Below, one piece after another: positions 1-7,560 of a stretch of DNA of 64,000 nt. The stretch is from contig NZ_CP124855.1 in assembly GCF_030012525.1 (NCBI RefSeq), positions 2,666,001 to 2,730,000 of the forward strand, in the 5' to 3' direction. Each line of letters starts with the position of its first letter. The stretch's first letter is position 1. Position numbers and translations under genes: made by a program. This DNA comes from Chryseobacterium gotjawalense. GTDB taxonomy: Bacteria > Bacteroidota > Bacteroidia > Flavobacteriales > Weeksellaceae. The notes beneath the pieces were generated by a model. That model was not told where the DNA came from. It searched no databases and worked only from the letters and a program-made list of their open reading frames with translations.

Positions 1-110
1 TTTACATATTTTGAGGAAGTACGGTGTCTTGCAAGGTCTTGTTCTGGCCTGGCTTTTTCCCGTCCTGAAATACCTGTTTTTTCATTTAGAGCCTGGTTAA
101 ATTTAAATAA

Positions 111-306
111 AACCACAAAGTCACAAAGTTTAGAGAAATCTTAATTATTCTTCATTCCTTAATGTTGAAGAATAAGCGATCAATTCTATTTTTTTTAACC
201 ACAAAAAGTCACAAGGTTTAGAGAAATCTTAATTATTCTTCATTCCTTAATGTTGAAAAATAAGCGATCAATTCTATTTCTTTTAACCACAAAGGAGTCA
301 CAAAGG
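111..306. repeat. Tandem direct repeat, about 87 bp, two and a quarter copies
   Basis: Unit 1 runs 111-196 and unit 2 runs 197-284, and a partial third unit begins at 285. Each unit opens with AACCACAAA and GTCACAA-type words and continues through nearly identical sequence to a T-rich end. Unit 1 contains a 10-bp inverted repeat (145-154 with 166-175), which has one mismatch in unit 2. The rest of 1-489 shows no convincing gene. Short AACCACAAAG-type repeats are common as decayed intergenic sequence in Flavobacteriia; a function is not evident. Confidence 0.8.
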
Positions 307-489
307 TTTTGAATCTTAAAGTTTAAAGAGCTTAAAAATAAAATAGTTTAAACAGGCTCTTGGTAAAATTGTTTGTTTTTAATTTGAGCGCAAAGAATCA
401 CCGTGAATAATTGTGAGATGGATTTATGATCAGAAACGCGGTTGTATCTAAATCCGCTTTTAGCATGCTGTTGATTTTAGATAGGTCTC

Positions 490-3285
490 TTACTGGATGC
501 CGAATTTCTTTACTTCCACTTTTTTCTCTTTTACTTTGAGAAGGATATTTTCAAGAATTTTTACCACGTCCTGTTCGGCAACCGCAGACTCAATGTTTTT
601 GTCTACATAGACATTTTTCTGCAATACCTGGCTTTCCAGCGAGACGTGATAGGTTCCTAAAGGGATATAGGCCGTGTATTCCCCTACGGCGTTGGTGTAG
701 AAAGTAAATATTTTGCCGGAGGTGTTTCTGAAAAGAACCGGTATTCCCGCAAGATGCTCCTGAACCTCATATTGAGTTTTCGACGTTTTCTCATAGACCA
801 CCTTGCCTCTCATGATGCTGGTTTTTTCCAGCGGAAGCGTGAGGAATATTTCTTTCTGCTGAAGGTCTATTTTGCTGGCATCGCCATACCAGTCGTTCTC
901 TACTGATTTTACCTTATATTCACCGTAAGGCACCTTGCGGTATCTGATGTTGCCGTCATCGCCGGAAATGAAGATGGTATTGTTGATTTTTACTTTTACG
1001 CCCCTGGCAGGTTGGTCGGTTTCCGGATCGTAAATATTATTATTGTTAAGGTCATAGAAGGTGAAAATCTTGATGCTTCCGTTTTTATATTTCACGGTTT
1101 CATCACCTATGCTGGGTAAATCCTGAGTGACTCCCAACTGGTAATAATTATTTCCCGTGCGGAAACCGTTTCGCGAGTAGATGCTGTAATTATAGCTGCC
1201 AAAGATTTTCGTCGCGCGGAACAGGCGGTAATCGAAATTGGAGTTGAAGGAAAAGCTGTTTCCTGACTGAGTGTCGAGATTAGCCATGGTACTGAGATTC
1301 AGATTCAGCTTATTGTTCAGGAGGATGAGCCGGTAGGTCGCTAAGGCTGAAAGTTTTTCGGTGTCAGAACTTAGATCGCCATTGCGGTTTCCTTCATAAA
1401 GCATGAAATTTCCCCGCTGATAGTTGGTGCTGAGCATCAGGTTCATGTGCTGCAAGTTAGCCTGAAAACTGTAAATATGCTGCGGTTCTGTAATGTCCTG
1501 GTAGTACGAAATTCCCTGTGCGTAAGTAAAGGTGATTCTGTTTTTTTGGTCTGCTGTACTGTAGTTAAGTGTAGTGGCCAGCGAGGCAGAATTAAATTGT
1601 ACAGGCAACCGCGAAAAATAATCTCCAAGAAACACATCTGATTTTTCGGTGGAAAATTGTGAAATCATATTGACTCCAATTCTTTTCGCGATGGTAAAAT
1701 TAGAACCGAGCTCTGCCCGGTGCCTCTGCGTAAGCGAATTGAATTGGTAGAGCGGCTCAATATTTTTTGGGTCATACATATTAAGGCTGTAAGCTCCGTA
1801 AAGAGAGAATTTCTCAAAAGATCTGCTTACGCGCTGTTCAGAGACTGTGCTGCCCCGTTTAATTCCCGGATAGTAACCGCTGCTGTGATAATTGGCAGAG
1901 CTGAACGCATATTTGTCCCAGGTTTTACGGTAGTTAAGGCCTATGGATACCGAAGATTCTGCATTATTATCATCCGTTACGGATCGTGTATGACCATAAC
2001 CAAGGTCGATGCCGTATGATTCGTTTATCCTGTTGTTATATTCATATCCCCCTTTGATGATAAAGCTTTTCTGGAAAGTGTCGGTGTCTAAAATCACTTC
2101 GCCATCCAGCGATTTGTCTTCATCCATGCTGTAGGCCGTTTTAGCAAATGCAGAATATCCGCGCGGTAAATTATTAAACCGGACTGGATCGAAGATATTG
2201 TAGCTTTTTTCAACTGCACCGGCAGTAATCATTGTTTTTCGCTCTGCATCGGGGGTATAGGTAAATTGTGCACCTCTTCCATTTAGAGTAATCTCTAAAT
2301 CAGAGCTGTTAAGGTTCCCAAGCTGTACGCCGAACTCCTTATGCTCCAACTTCAGCCAGGAATTTTGAAAAAGCATTTTTGTGTCAAGATTGGGCCAGTA
2401 AGTCCCGTTGAGGTTTACCGTGGCTTTGGTATTGCCTAAATTCACTTCTGTGCGGACGTCAACATTGTGAGAAGCTGAAAATTTATCAAAAGGATTGCTG
2501 GTGCTCCAGGAAATATGATTTGCGCTACCACCGCGATAGCTGTTGTTCTGAAGCGGATCTATATACCGGCGGTTTCCTAATGCATTCTGTACGGTCACCA
2601 TGGTATTACCAAAAAATTCTTTATTGCTGTTTGTTCCCGCGACATTTACTGTGAAAATCTCCAGTTTTAACAGATCGCGGTCAATGATTTTTGAAAAAAC
2701 GACTTCCTGACTGGTAAAGGGCTGGAGGGTCACTTTTTTTTTCATAACCGTTTCGCTGCCCAGATATTGCGGAAAGGTTGCATATATTTCTGCCTGCTCG
2801 GTTTGGTTGCCACCATTGGTCACCTGAGACGAAATTTTCAGAGAATCTCCCACCCTGTAGATAAGAATTTGCGGGTCATTGGCAGAGATCCTCAGGAGGC
2901 GCTTAGGTTCTACCGTCAGTACAGTTTCCCACGATGCTACCGTTTTTTTTGTAGAATCCTGCAAGTTCAGTGTGATGACTGAAGAGCCGGCGGGCTGCCT
3001 TTTTTCAATAAAAATTTTAAAAGGAAGAAAAACTTTTTCTTTGGGCTCAATTTTAATAAGGGTTCCCGTGTTCAGTACCCGTACGCCGTCGTCGGTTTTG
3101 GTTACAAGATGTAAATTCTGAAGGGTTTCGCTTTTGTTTTCAATGCTGACCATCAAGCTCCGCATCTCGCCATTGGCCACCACAATTGCTTTGTCGGTTT
3201 CGATGGATATCCCATCACTCTGGGAATAAGCGAGTGTTGTTCCGAGTATGAAAAAGAAGCTGAATATAGTCCTTAATAAGCCCAC
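490..3285 (-). CDS. Usher-like outer-membrane beta-barrel protein of a fimbrial operon
   Basis: This 931-residue protein starts with a signal peptide ending near ...LAYSQ. Residues about 22-125 and 130-230 look like two Ig-like beta-sandwich domains. Residues about 235-735 are rich in alternating aromatic and polar strands typical of an outer-membrane barrel. Residues 736-825 form an SdrD-B-like domain (GSIKIFTFYD followed by an N/D-rich turn), and 826-931 form a carboxypeptidase-regulatory-like sandwich. The layout of N-terminal domain, large barrel and two small C-terminal domains parallels PapC/FimD ushers, but I see no recognisable PapC sequence motif. The start is GTG; no in-frame ATG lies near it, and the signal peptide supports it. 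It begins 6 bp after the adhesin-like gene and is the last gene of the operon. The inferred role is translocating and anchoring the subunits encoded upstream. An unrelated TonB-independent barrel is the alternative. Confidence 0.6.
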   Translation of the reverse strand: MGLLRTIFSFFFILGTTLAYSQSDGISIETDKAIVVANGEMRSLMVSIENKSETLQNLHLVTKTDDGVRVLNTGTLIKIEPKEKVFLPFKIFIEKRQPAGSSVITLNLQDSTKKTVASWETVLTVEPKRLLRISANDPQILIYRVGDSLKISSQVTNGGNQTEQAEIYATFPQYLGSETVMKKKVTLQPFTSQEVVFSKIIDRDLLKLEIFTVNVAGTNSNKEFFGNTMVTVQNALGNRRYIDPLQNNSYRGGSANHISWSTSNPFDKFSASHNVDVRTEVNLGNTKATVNLNGTYWPNLDTKMLFQNSWLKLEHKEFGVQLGNLNSSDLEITLNGRGAQFTYTPDAERKTMITAGAVEKSYNIFDPVRFNNLPRGYSAFAKTAYSMDEDKSLDGEVILDTDTFQKSFIIKGGYEYNNRINESYGIDLGYGHTRSVTDDNNAESSVSIGLNYRKTWDKYAFSSANYHSSGYYPGIKRGSTVSEQRVSRSFEKFSLYGAYSLNMYDPKNIEPLYQFNSLTQRHRAELGSNFTIAKRIGVNMISQFSTEKSDVFLGDYFSRLPVQFNSASLATTLNYSTADQKNRITFTYAQGISYYQDITEPQHIYSFQANLQHMNLMLSTNYQRGNFMLYEGNRNGDLSSDTEKLSALATYRLILLNNKLNLNLSTMANLDTQSGNSFSFNSNFDYRLFRATKIFGSYNYSIYSRNGFRTGNNYYQLGVTQDLPSIGDETVKYKNGSIKIFTFYDLNNNNIYDPETDQPARGVKVKINNTIFISGDDGNIRYRKVPYGEYKVKSVENDWYGDASKIDLQQKEIFLTLPLEKTSIMRGKVVYEKTSKTQYEVQEHLAGIPVLFRNTSGKIFTFYTNAVGEYTAYIPLGTYHVSLESQVLQKNVYVDKNIESAVAEQDVVKILENILLKVKEKKVEVKKFGIQ

Positions 3286-3291
3286 AGTTAT

Positions 3292-4311
3292 TTATTGAGG
3301 AATCATGGTATAAACCAGCGTTCCTGAGTATTGTTCGGATGATTTGTTGAAAAATGTAGGATCTCCTGCCTGTGTGGAATAAATGGTGTCAAAGAATTTG
3401 GCTGTGCTGTGTAAGCCGCTGGTTAATACATTCTGCTGCGAACTGGAAAGATTCACGGTTCCGGTAACAGTCTGGGTTTGACTGTCGCGTACACTTAATT
3501 TGACGGCATTTACCGGCAGGGTTTTGTTGGTGCTGCTGATCAGGTCGGTGTTGAGCGTATTTACCCGTACAACGTACGGCGTATTTGAGAATGTAGAAAA
3601 TGCTTTGGTTAAGGTTTTGGAAACGCCATTTGCATAATCATTCGCTGTTTTAAATTCCAGCAGAACATTTTTTGCGGTTTGGTCAAACTGAATGCCGTAA
3701 GTGGGAGAGTTTGGAGGGGGTCCACTAGGCATAATCTGCATCTCAAATCTAAGCGGTGCCGTCGCCTGTAATTCTCCCTTCGCATTCTTAAGTTCTATCA
3801 TTAGATTAACTACATAATTTTGCGGAGAGTAATACTCCTGCAGGTAGGCGCCACCATCAATAATAAGATGATAATTCAGGTTTGTCGAAAAATATTTATT
3901 ATTGACCTGGAAACTGTACTTTGAGTTCTTCACCAGATCTGTAGTAGTATTTAAAGCCGGAAACGGAACGGGGCTTGTTATAAGACCCATATTTCCTGGA
4001 GTGGGATAGACCCCATCTGAATTGGGTCCGTTACTGGTGAGATAACTGAACTGAAACTTCAAGCTGGAAGGAGGAAAATTCTTGGAGCCGTTGGTAATAT
4101 TCCCATTTACACGGAAAGACAGGGTCCATTCTTTCATTTGATTTCCCTGAGAATCCTGCAATTCCAGAAAAATTACAGAATGGTTATTAACCTGCAGTCC
4201 ATTATAATTTTGTACGCCGGCCCAGCCAGGTGCCCACGCGGTAACTTTTACTGGCTGTGCGCTATAAATAGCGGTCCACAGTATACTGATAAAAAGCAAA
4301 GTCTTATTCAT
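3292..4311 (-). CDS. Two-domain fimbrial tip adhesin-like protein
   Basis: The ATG at 4311 gives a signal peptide (MNKTLLFISILWTAIYSAQ) and a 339-residue precursor. The start overlaps the end of the chaperone gene by 8 bp. The N-terminal half (about 20-200) is a beta-rich domain I do not recognise. The C-terminal half resembles the two small subunits encoded upstream: it has FKTANDYANGV where they have YKTSADYLNGV and YRTREDYSNGV, a following VVRVNT-type strand, and the C-terminal strand YSGTLVYTMIPQ matching YTANLVYSIIAK and YTTQVVYSIEPQ. A unique N-terminal domain fused to a pilin domain is the architecture of FimH/PapG-type tip adhesins, so I infer a receptor-binding tip subunit. The ligand cannot be deduced from sequence. 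Confidence 0.6.
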   Translation of the reverse strand: MNKTLLFISILWTAIYSAQPVKVTAWAPGWAGVQNYNGLQVNNHSVIFLELQDSQGNQMKEWTLSFRVNGNITNGSKNFPPSSLKFQFSYLTSNGPNSDGVYPTPGNMGLITSPVPFPALNTTTDLVKNSKYSFQVNNKYFSTNLNYHLIIDGGAYLQEYYSPQNYVVNLMIELKNAKGELQATAPLRFEMQIMPSGPPPNSPTYGIQFDQTAKNVLLEFKTANDYANGVSKTLTKAFSTFSNTPYVVRVNTLNTDLISSTNKTLPVNAVKLSVRDSQTQTVTGTVNLSSSQQNVLTSGLHSTAKFFDTIYSTQAGDPTFFNKSSEQYSGTLVYTMIPQ

Positions 4312-5095
4312 ATACAAAAGCCAGTTCGGCCATTTTTATCGTATCATCGTCGCCATAAGACAGGGTGGATGAAGCAGTGTATTTTCCGGGTTTTAAATTT
4401 TTCGGTAGCGGAACCGTTACGTTTCTTCGGTCACCGGGAAGGGTGTAGATAATCTGATCGGCGAGTTCGTATTTGGTACCATCATTCACATTCACCAGTT
4501 CTGTAATTACCGTACCGTCGGTCCAGGTATTTCCTGTATTCTGCAGAGAAAGATCCAGATTTCTGGCTTTCTTTTCGAACCGGTAATCATTAAATTCGAT
4601 ATTGGGATTTGCTGGCGTGTTGTAGCGGTGGTAAATCTTGACCCCCGATCTTAAACTTACCTTCACAAGAGCGCCCTGTTCGAACGAATCTACAGGATTG
4701 GTCTGCGTAATGAAAAGCAGAGCGGTATGCACTTGCACCGAATCGGTTTGGGCCGGGGCGGTAAGTGTAACTTCAAGCTCATGGGTTTCCCCTGGCGGAA
4801 GTGTAAAATAAGATTGCGGCTTCACCGTAATCCATGAGGCTCCAGAATTAGGCAGTGTCCCTGGGTCTGCCATGATGTTATTCCCACTTTCTTCGTATTG
4901 CCAGTCGCTTAATGAAACGGTCAGATTTAAAGAAGTGCTTTTGCTCGTATTGGTCACCAGAATCCTGTTCACCGTGGATTCCCCGGCGACAGAAGTTACA
5001 TACGTTCTTGGTGGGCTTACACTCAATCCTGTCTGGCCCTGAACGGTAACAAAGGGAACCAGCAACAGAAAAAAAAGATATTGGAGATTCTTCAT
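4304..5095 (-). CDS. PapD-like periplasmic fimbrial chaperone
   Basis: The ATG at 5095 gives a signal peptide (MKNLQYLFFLLLVPFVTVQG) and 263 residues; the upstream TTG at 5113 lies inside a hairpin and is unlikely. The mature N-terminus (GLSVSPPRTYV) and the segment GALVKVSLRSGVKIYHR match the pattern of PapD-family chaperones, in which a G1 strand of alternating hydrophobic residues runs into an I/VKLFYRP-like domain junction. The second half is another beta-sandwich. Family knowledge says such proteins cap pilin subunits in the periplasm by donating the G1 strand. The gene sits between the pilin gene and the adhesin and usher genes, as expected for a chaperone-usher operon. It could instead be a generic Ig-fold secreted protein, but the context argues against that. 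Confidence 0.65.
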   Translation of the reverse strand: MKNLQYLFFLLLVPFVTVQGQTGLSVSPPRTYVTSVAGESTVNRILVTNTSKSTSLNLTVSLSDWQYEESGNNIMADPGTLPNSGASWITVKPQSYFTLPPGETHELEVTLTAPAQTDSVQVHTALLFITQTNPVDSFEQGALVKVSLRSGVKIYHRYNTPANPNIEFNDYRFEKKARNLDLSLQNTGNTWTDGTVITELVNVNDGTKYELADQIIYTLPGDRRNVTVPLPKNLKPGKYTASSTLSYGDDDTIKMAELAFVYE

Positions 5096-5105
5096 ATAAT
5101 TGAAA

Positions 5106-5138
5106 AAAGACAATTTAAGAGCGTCTTAAATTGTCTTT
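5106..5138 (-). terminator. Intra-operon hairpin with T-run between pilin and chaperone genes
   Basis: A 15-bp perfect inverted repeat (5106-5120 with 5124-5138) with a 3-nt GCG loop is followed, on the minus strand, by six T residues. It lies between the stop of the subunit gene (5158) and the chaperone ATG (5095). It should terminate most transcripts after the subunit gene and let a minority read on, or stabilise the 3' end of the subunit mRNA. Confidence 0.8.
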
Positions 5139-5157
5139 AGAGATATTGAAAATTAGA

Positions 5158-5700
5158 TTACTTTGCAATAATAGAGTACACTAAATTCGCGGTATATGTT
5201 GTCTTTGCACCACCCACAACACGTGATAAATAATCATTATTACCTGCTGCTTTGTAATTAACACTGATGTTTCCACTTCCTGCGGCAGTACTTCCGCCAA
5301 TGATCTGCTCAGTCCCTGACAGAGCTACTTCAGAAGCCGGGACAAATATTAAAGGAGTTGTTCCGGTAGTGGTTCCTTGAGAAGCGATAATTTTAATGTC
5401 CGTTAATGGAATTGCTGTTCCTGCTCCTGATAAGTTAGTATCAGTTGACTTTACTTTTACATCAAATGCTCCGGTACTGAATACGTTTAAATGATCAACT
5501 TCCGTCTTGTTAACACCATTTAAGTAATCTGCTGAAGTTTTGTAGTCTAAGTCTACGACTTTTGATGGGTTCACCACGATAGACTGTAAAGGGTAAAGGT
5601 TAACGTTAAGTGTTACATCTCCAGTTGCAGGTCCTGCGGTTTGTGCATTAGCTGCAAATAATCCTCCTAAGAACGTTGCGAATAAAATTGCTTTTTTCAT
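5158..5700 (-). CDS. Fimbrial major subunit-like protein (pilin 1)
   Basis: The ATG at 5700 gives a clean signal peptide (MKKAILFATFLGGLFAANAQ) and 180 residues; the longer reading starts in a CAA/AAA run and is less likely. The mature protein is small, beta-rich and Thr/Ser/Gly-rich, without cysteines. Near its N-terminus is an alternating hydrophobic strand (LNVNLYPLQSIVVNP) that could be a donor strand. It then has YKTSADYLNGV, and it ends with a Tyr-containing hydrophobic strand (YTANLVYSIIAK). All three elements recur in the second subunit (6055-6600), and the last two recur in the adhesin-like protein. It is the first gene of its transcript and is followed by a strong hairpin, which fits the most abundant product of the operon. 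It belongs to no pilin family I can name with certainty. Confidence 0.6.
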   Translation of the reverse strand: MKKAILFATFLGGLFAANAQTAGPATGDVTLNVNLYPLQSIVVNPSKVVDLDYKTSADYLNGVNKTEVDHLNVFSTGAFDVKVKSTDTNLSGAGTAIPLTDIKIIASQGTTTGTTPLIFVPASEVALSGTEQIIGGSTAAGSGNISVNYKAAGNNDYLSRVVGGAKTTYTANLVYSIIAK

Positions 5701-5762
5701 AATTTTTTTTTGTTGTTGTTGTTTCAAATGTTGTTGGTAAGCTAGGTGCTTTTTTGATGGTG

Positions 5763-5794
5763 CAAAGGTAATGTGCTACTAGTTAAAGTACTTT
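5763..5794 (-). promoter_or_regulatory. Promoter -7 box and palindrome upstream of pilin operon
   Basis: On the minus strand TACCTTTG (5763-5770) matches the Bacteroidetes -7 consensus TAnnTTTG and lies about 60 nt before the subunit ATG. No TTG is found 17-23 nt further upstream. Instead a perfect 10-bp palindrome AAAGTACTTT sits at 5785-5794, next to ACTAGT (5778-5783). The weak -33 and the palindrome suggest an activator-dependent promoter; the AraC-family protein encoded nearby is the obvious candidate. This is inference. Confidence 0.5.
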
Positions 5795-5969
5795 ATGAAA
5801 AAAAACAAATAACTTATACATTTGTTCATCCAAACGTCTATTGCAGTTTTTGTTTTTATCAATGTTTTTTTTTGCATTATCTTTATTTTAATACCGTTCG
5901 GTTTGTTCCTTTTTCAGGGGACCGCATTTCTGGCCTGAAGTTTTTAAGGGGTAGAAATATGAAACAACA

Positions 5970-6006
5970 CCGCTTTTCCCGCTGATTTGATCAGGAGGAA
6001 AAGCGG
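5970..6006 (-). terminator. Terminator after the second subunit gene
   Basis: The inverted repeat 5970-5979 (CCGCTTTTCC) with 5997-6006 forms a 10-bp stem. On the minus strand it is followed by a moderately T-rich stretch. It lies 49 bp beyond the stop of the gene at 6055-6600. The remainder of 5728-6054 holds only the pilin-operon promoter and no gene. Confidence 0.6.
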
Positions 6007-6054
6007 GAAGGGAATATGCTAGTGGTGTGTTAGTAACAGTCTGTGAACCAGGCT

Positions 6055-6600
6055 TTACTGAGGTTCAATACTGTAGACTACCTGAGTGGTATATACCGTT
6101 GGATTCTTGTTCTTGGTAAAGAGATTAAGATATTTGTTGTCTCCTTTTGCAGTGTAGTTGATATTAAATGCTTTACTGGCTCCCACAGCGCTTGAAATAA
6201 GTTCGACGTAAGAAGCTGATAGCAGTACCGGGGCAGAGATAAACGATTCATAGCCAATGGTGGTACCTTTACTCGCTGTAACTGTAATGTCACCGGCATC
6301 AATTCCGGCTGCACTGTTTGCGGTTGACTGCAACCGAGGGTCCGCAGTCTTTACGCGGATTACGTAGCCACCTGTACTGTAGATCTGTAAATGGTTTTCT
6401 TTGTTAAGGCTGACCCCGTTGCTGTAATCTTCTCTGGTTCTGTATTCCAAGTTTACGGTTTGATCCGCAGCATTGATCATCAGGGTTTGAACGGGATGCA
6501 AAACTATATTCAGGACTGCAGCACCGTCACTCTGAGCAGTTGCTTTTTTCGGGAACAGGGCGGTAAGCAGAAGGAGACCGAAAGTTATGAGAGTCTTCAT
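6055..6600 (-). CDS. Fimbrial subunit-like protein (pilin 2)
   Basis: This 181-residue secreted protein has a signal peptide ending ...KKATAQ. It is a paralogue of the subunit at 5158-5700. Shared elements in order are the N-terminal strand LNIVLHPVQTLMIN, the motif YRTREDYSNGV, a VIRVKTAD strand, DITVTASKGTTIGY, a FNINYTAKGDNKYLN segment and the terminal strand YTTQVVYSIEPQ. The gene begins 11 bp after the AraC-family regulator ends, so the two are probably co-transcribed, and a terminator follows. Possible roles are a minor or initiating subunit, or an alternative pilin expressed with the regulator. Confidence 0.6.
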   Translation of the reverse strand: MKTLITFGLLLLTALFPKKATAQSDGAAVLNIVLHPVQTLMINAADQTVNLEYRTREDYSNGVSLNKENHLQIYSTGGYVIRVKTADPRLQSTANSAAGIDAGDITVTASKGTTIGYESFISAPVLLSASYVELISSAVGASKAFNINYTAKGDNKYLNLFTKNKNPTVYTTQVVYSIEPQ

Positions 6601-6611
6601 TGTACAAATTA

Positions 6612-7466
6612 TTAATTGGAACTAAGACGAGCCGACCGAAGATTTGGAATCTGGCTTATTGCATGGTCACGGAACTCACTGGGTGAACTGTTCGTGTGTT
6701 TACGGAAGAAATTACTGAAATTGCTCTCTTCTGAAAATCCTAGTTCCTGACTAATGGTCTTGATGGGAGTTTCTGTTCCCCGCAGTAGTTTCTTGGCTTT
6801 TTCCAACGCCTTGGCAGTAATGAACCGTTTTGCGGTACATCCGTACATGGTCTGCACTGCGTTATCCAGGGTCCGTTTTGTGATGTTGAGCTGCGATGCA
6901 TAATGTTCCATGGTGAAACTGAAGGTGGTTTCTTTCTGCAACAGATAAACAAACTCATTGGCTATTTCTTTTTCGTAACTGTCTTTACGGTATTCATACA
7001 GCTTGGGATCGTGTACCATCAGGGTGCGGATCAGGATAAATTCCAGAAAGTTGACCAGCAGGTTTTTAGCGAAAATAATATTCATTAACCCTTCCTGTGT
7101 AGGCAGATAGTAATATTTCATTATTGAGGTGTAGGACATGAAATTATTTTCCACCGCCATTCCGAGAGGATCTCTGAAGAAAATTCCCCTCTTGATGTGC
7201 TGCAGAAATTCAAGTCTGTCCACGAAAAGATCGACTTTAAACCAGATCAGAAGCGCACTTTTGGTTTCACCCAAATACTGAACCGGGCTTTTTGGAGGTA
7301 TAAAATAGAAAGTTTCAGGTGGAAGATGCACTTCATTATCGAAAATAAGCAGATGTACATTTTCTGTTGCGGAATACAGGATGGAATATCCTGAAAAATT
7401 AATCATCTTGTCTTCGTCCTGTATATCTGTAAGGGTGCTAAGTCCCCAATCTCTCAATGTTTTCAT
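6612..7466 (-). CDS. AraC-family transcriptional regulator
   Basis: The 284-residue protein has a C-terminal double helix-turn-helix of the AraC/XylS family at about 180-275. It includes ASQLNITKRTLDNAVQ as the first recognition region and ISQELGFSEESNFSNFFRKH as the second, ending in the typical SPSEFR. The N-terminal 150 residues look like a cupin-type sensor domain with no visible signal peptide. It is encoded directly upstream of the two subunit genes, so I infer that it controls the fimbria-like operon. The effector is unknown. Confidence 0.85.
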   Translation of the reverse strand: MKTLRDWGLSTLTDIQDEDKMINFSGYSILYSATENVHLLIFDNEVHLPPETFYFIPPKSPVQYLGETKSALLIWFKVDLFVDRLEFLQHIKRGIFFRDPLGMAVENNFMSYTSIMKYYYLPTQEGLMNIIFAKNLLVNFLEFILIRTLMVHDPKLYEYRKDSYEKEIANEFVYLLQKETTFSFTMEHYASQLNITKRTLDNAVQTMYGCTAKRFITAKALEKAKKLLRGTETPIKTISQELGFSEESNFSNFFRKHTNSSPSEFRDHAISQIPNLRSARLSSN

Positions 7467-7560
7467 TAACTGTATTTATAATGCGTATTATTTCCGTGTG
7501 GAAGAATAATATGATAAAGATATTAAATTTTTACTGATAATACTAGGAATAAAATATGAT

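Noticed and set aside
111-306. Direct repeats at the left edge as a CRISPR array or attachment site
   Set aside because: The units are contiguous 86-88 bp tandem copies without spacers, and no integrase or tRNA gene is present.
4096-5095. Reading the chaperone-like protein as a Gram-positive-type DUF916/WxL protein
   Set aside because: The GALVKVSLRSGVKIYHR junction, the neighbouring subunit and barrel genes and the signal peptide fit a PapD-type chaperone better.
5773-5985. Plus-strand 70-codon frame between the two subunit genes
   Set aside because: It covers the subunit promoter and the terminator of the other subunit gene, is Phe/Tyr/Cys-rich and has no recognisable start context.
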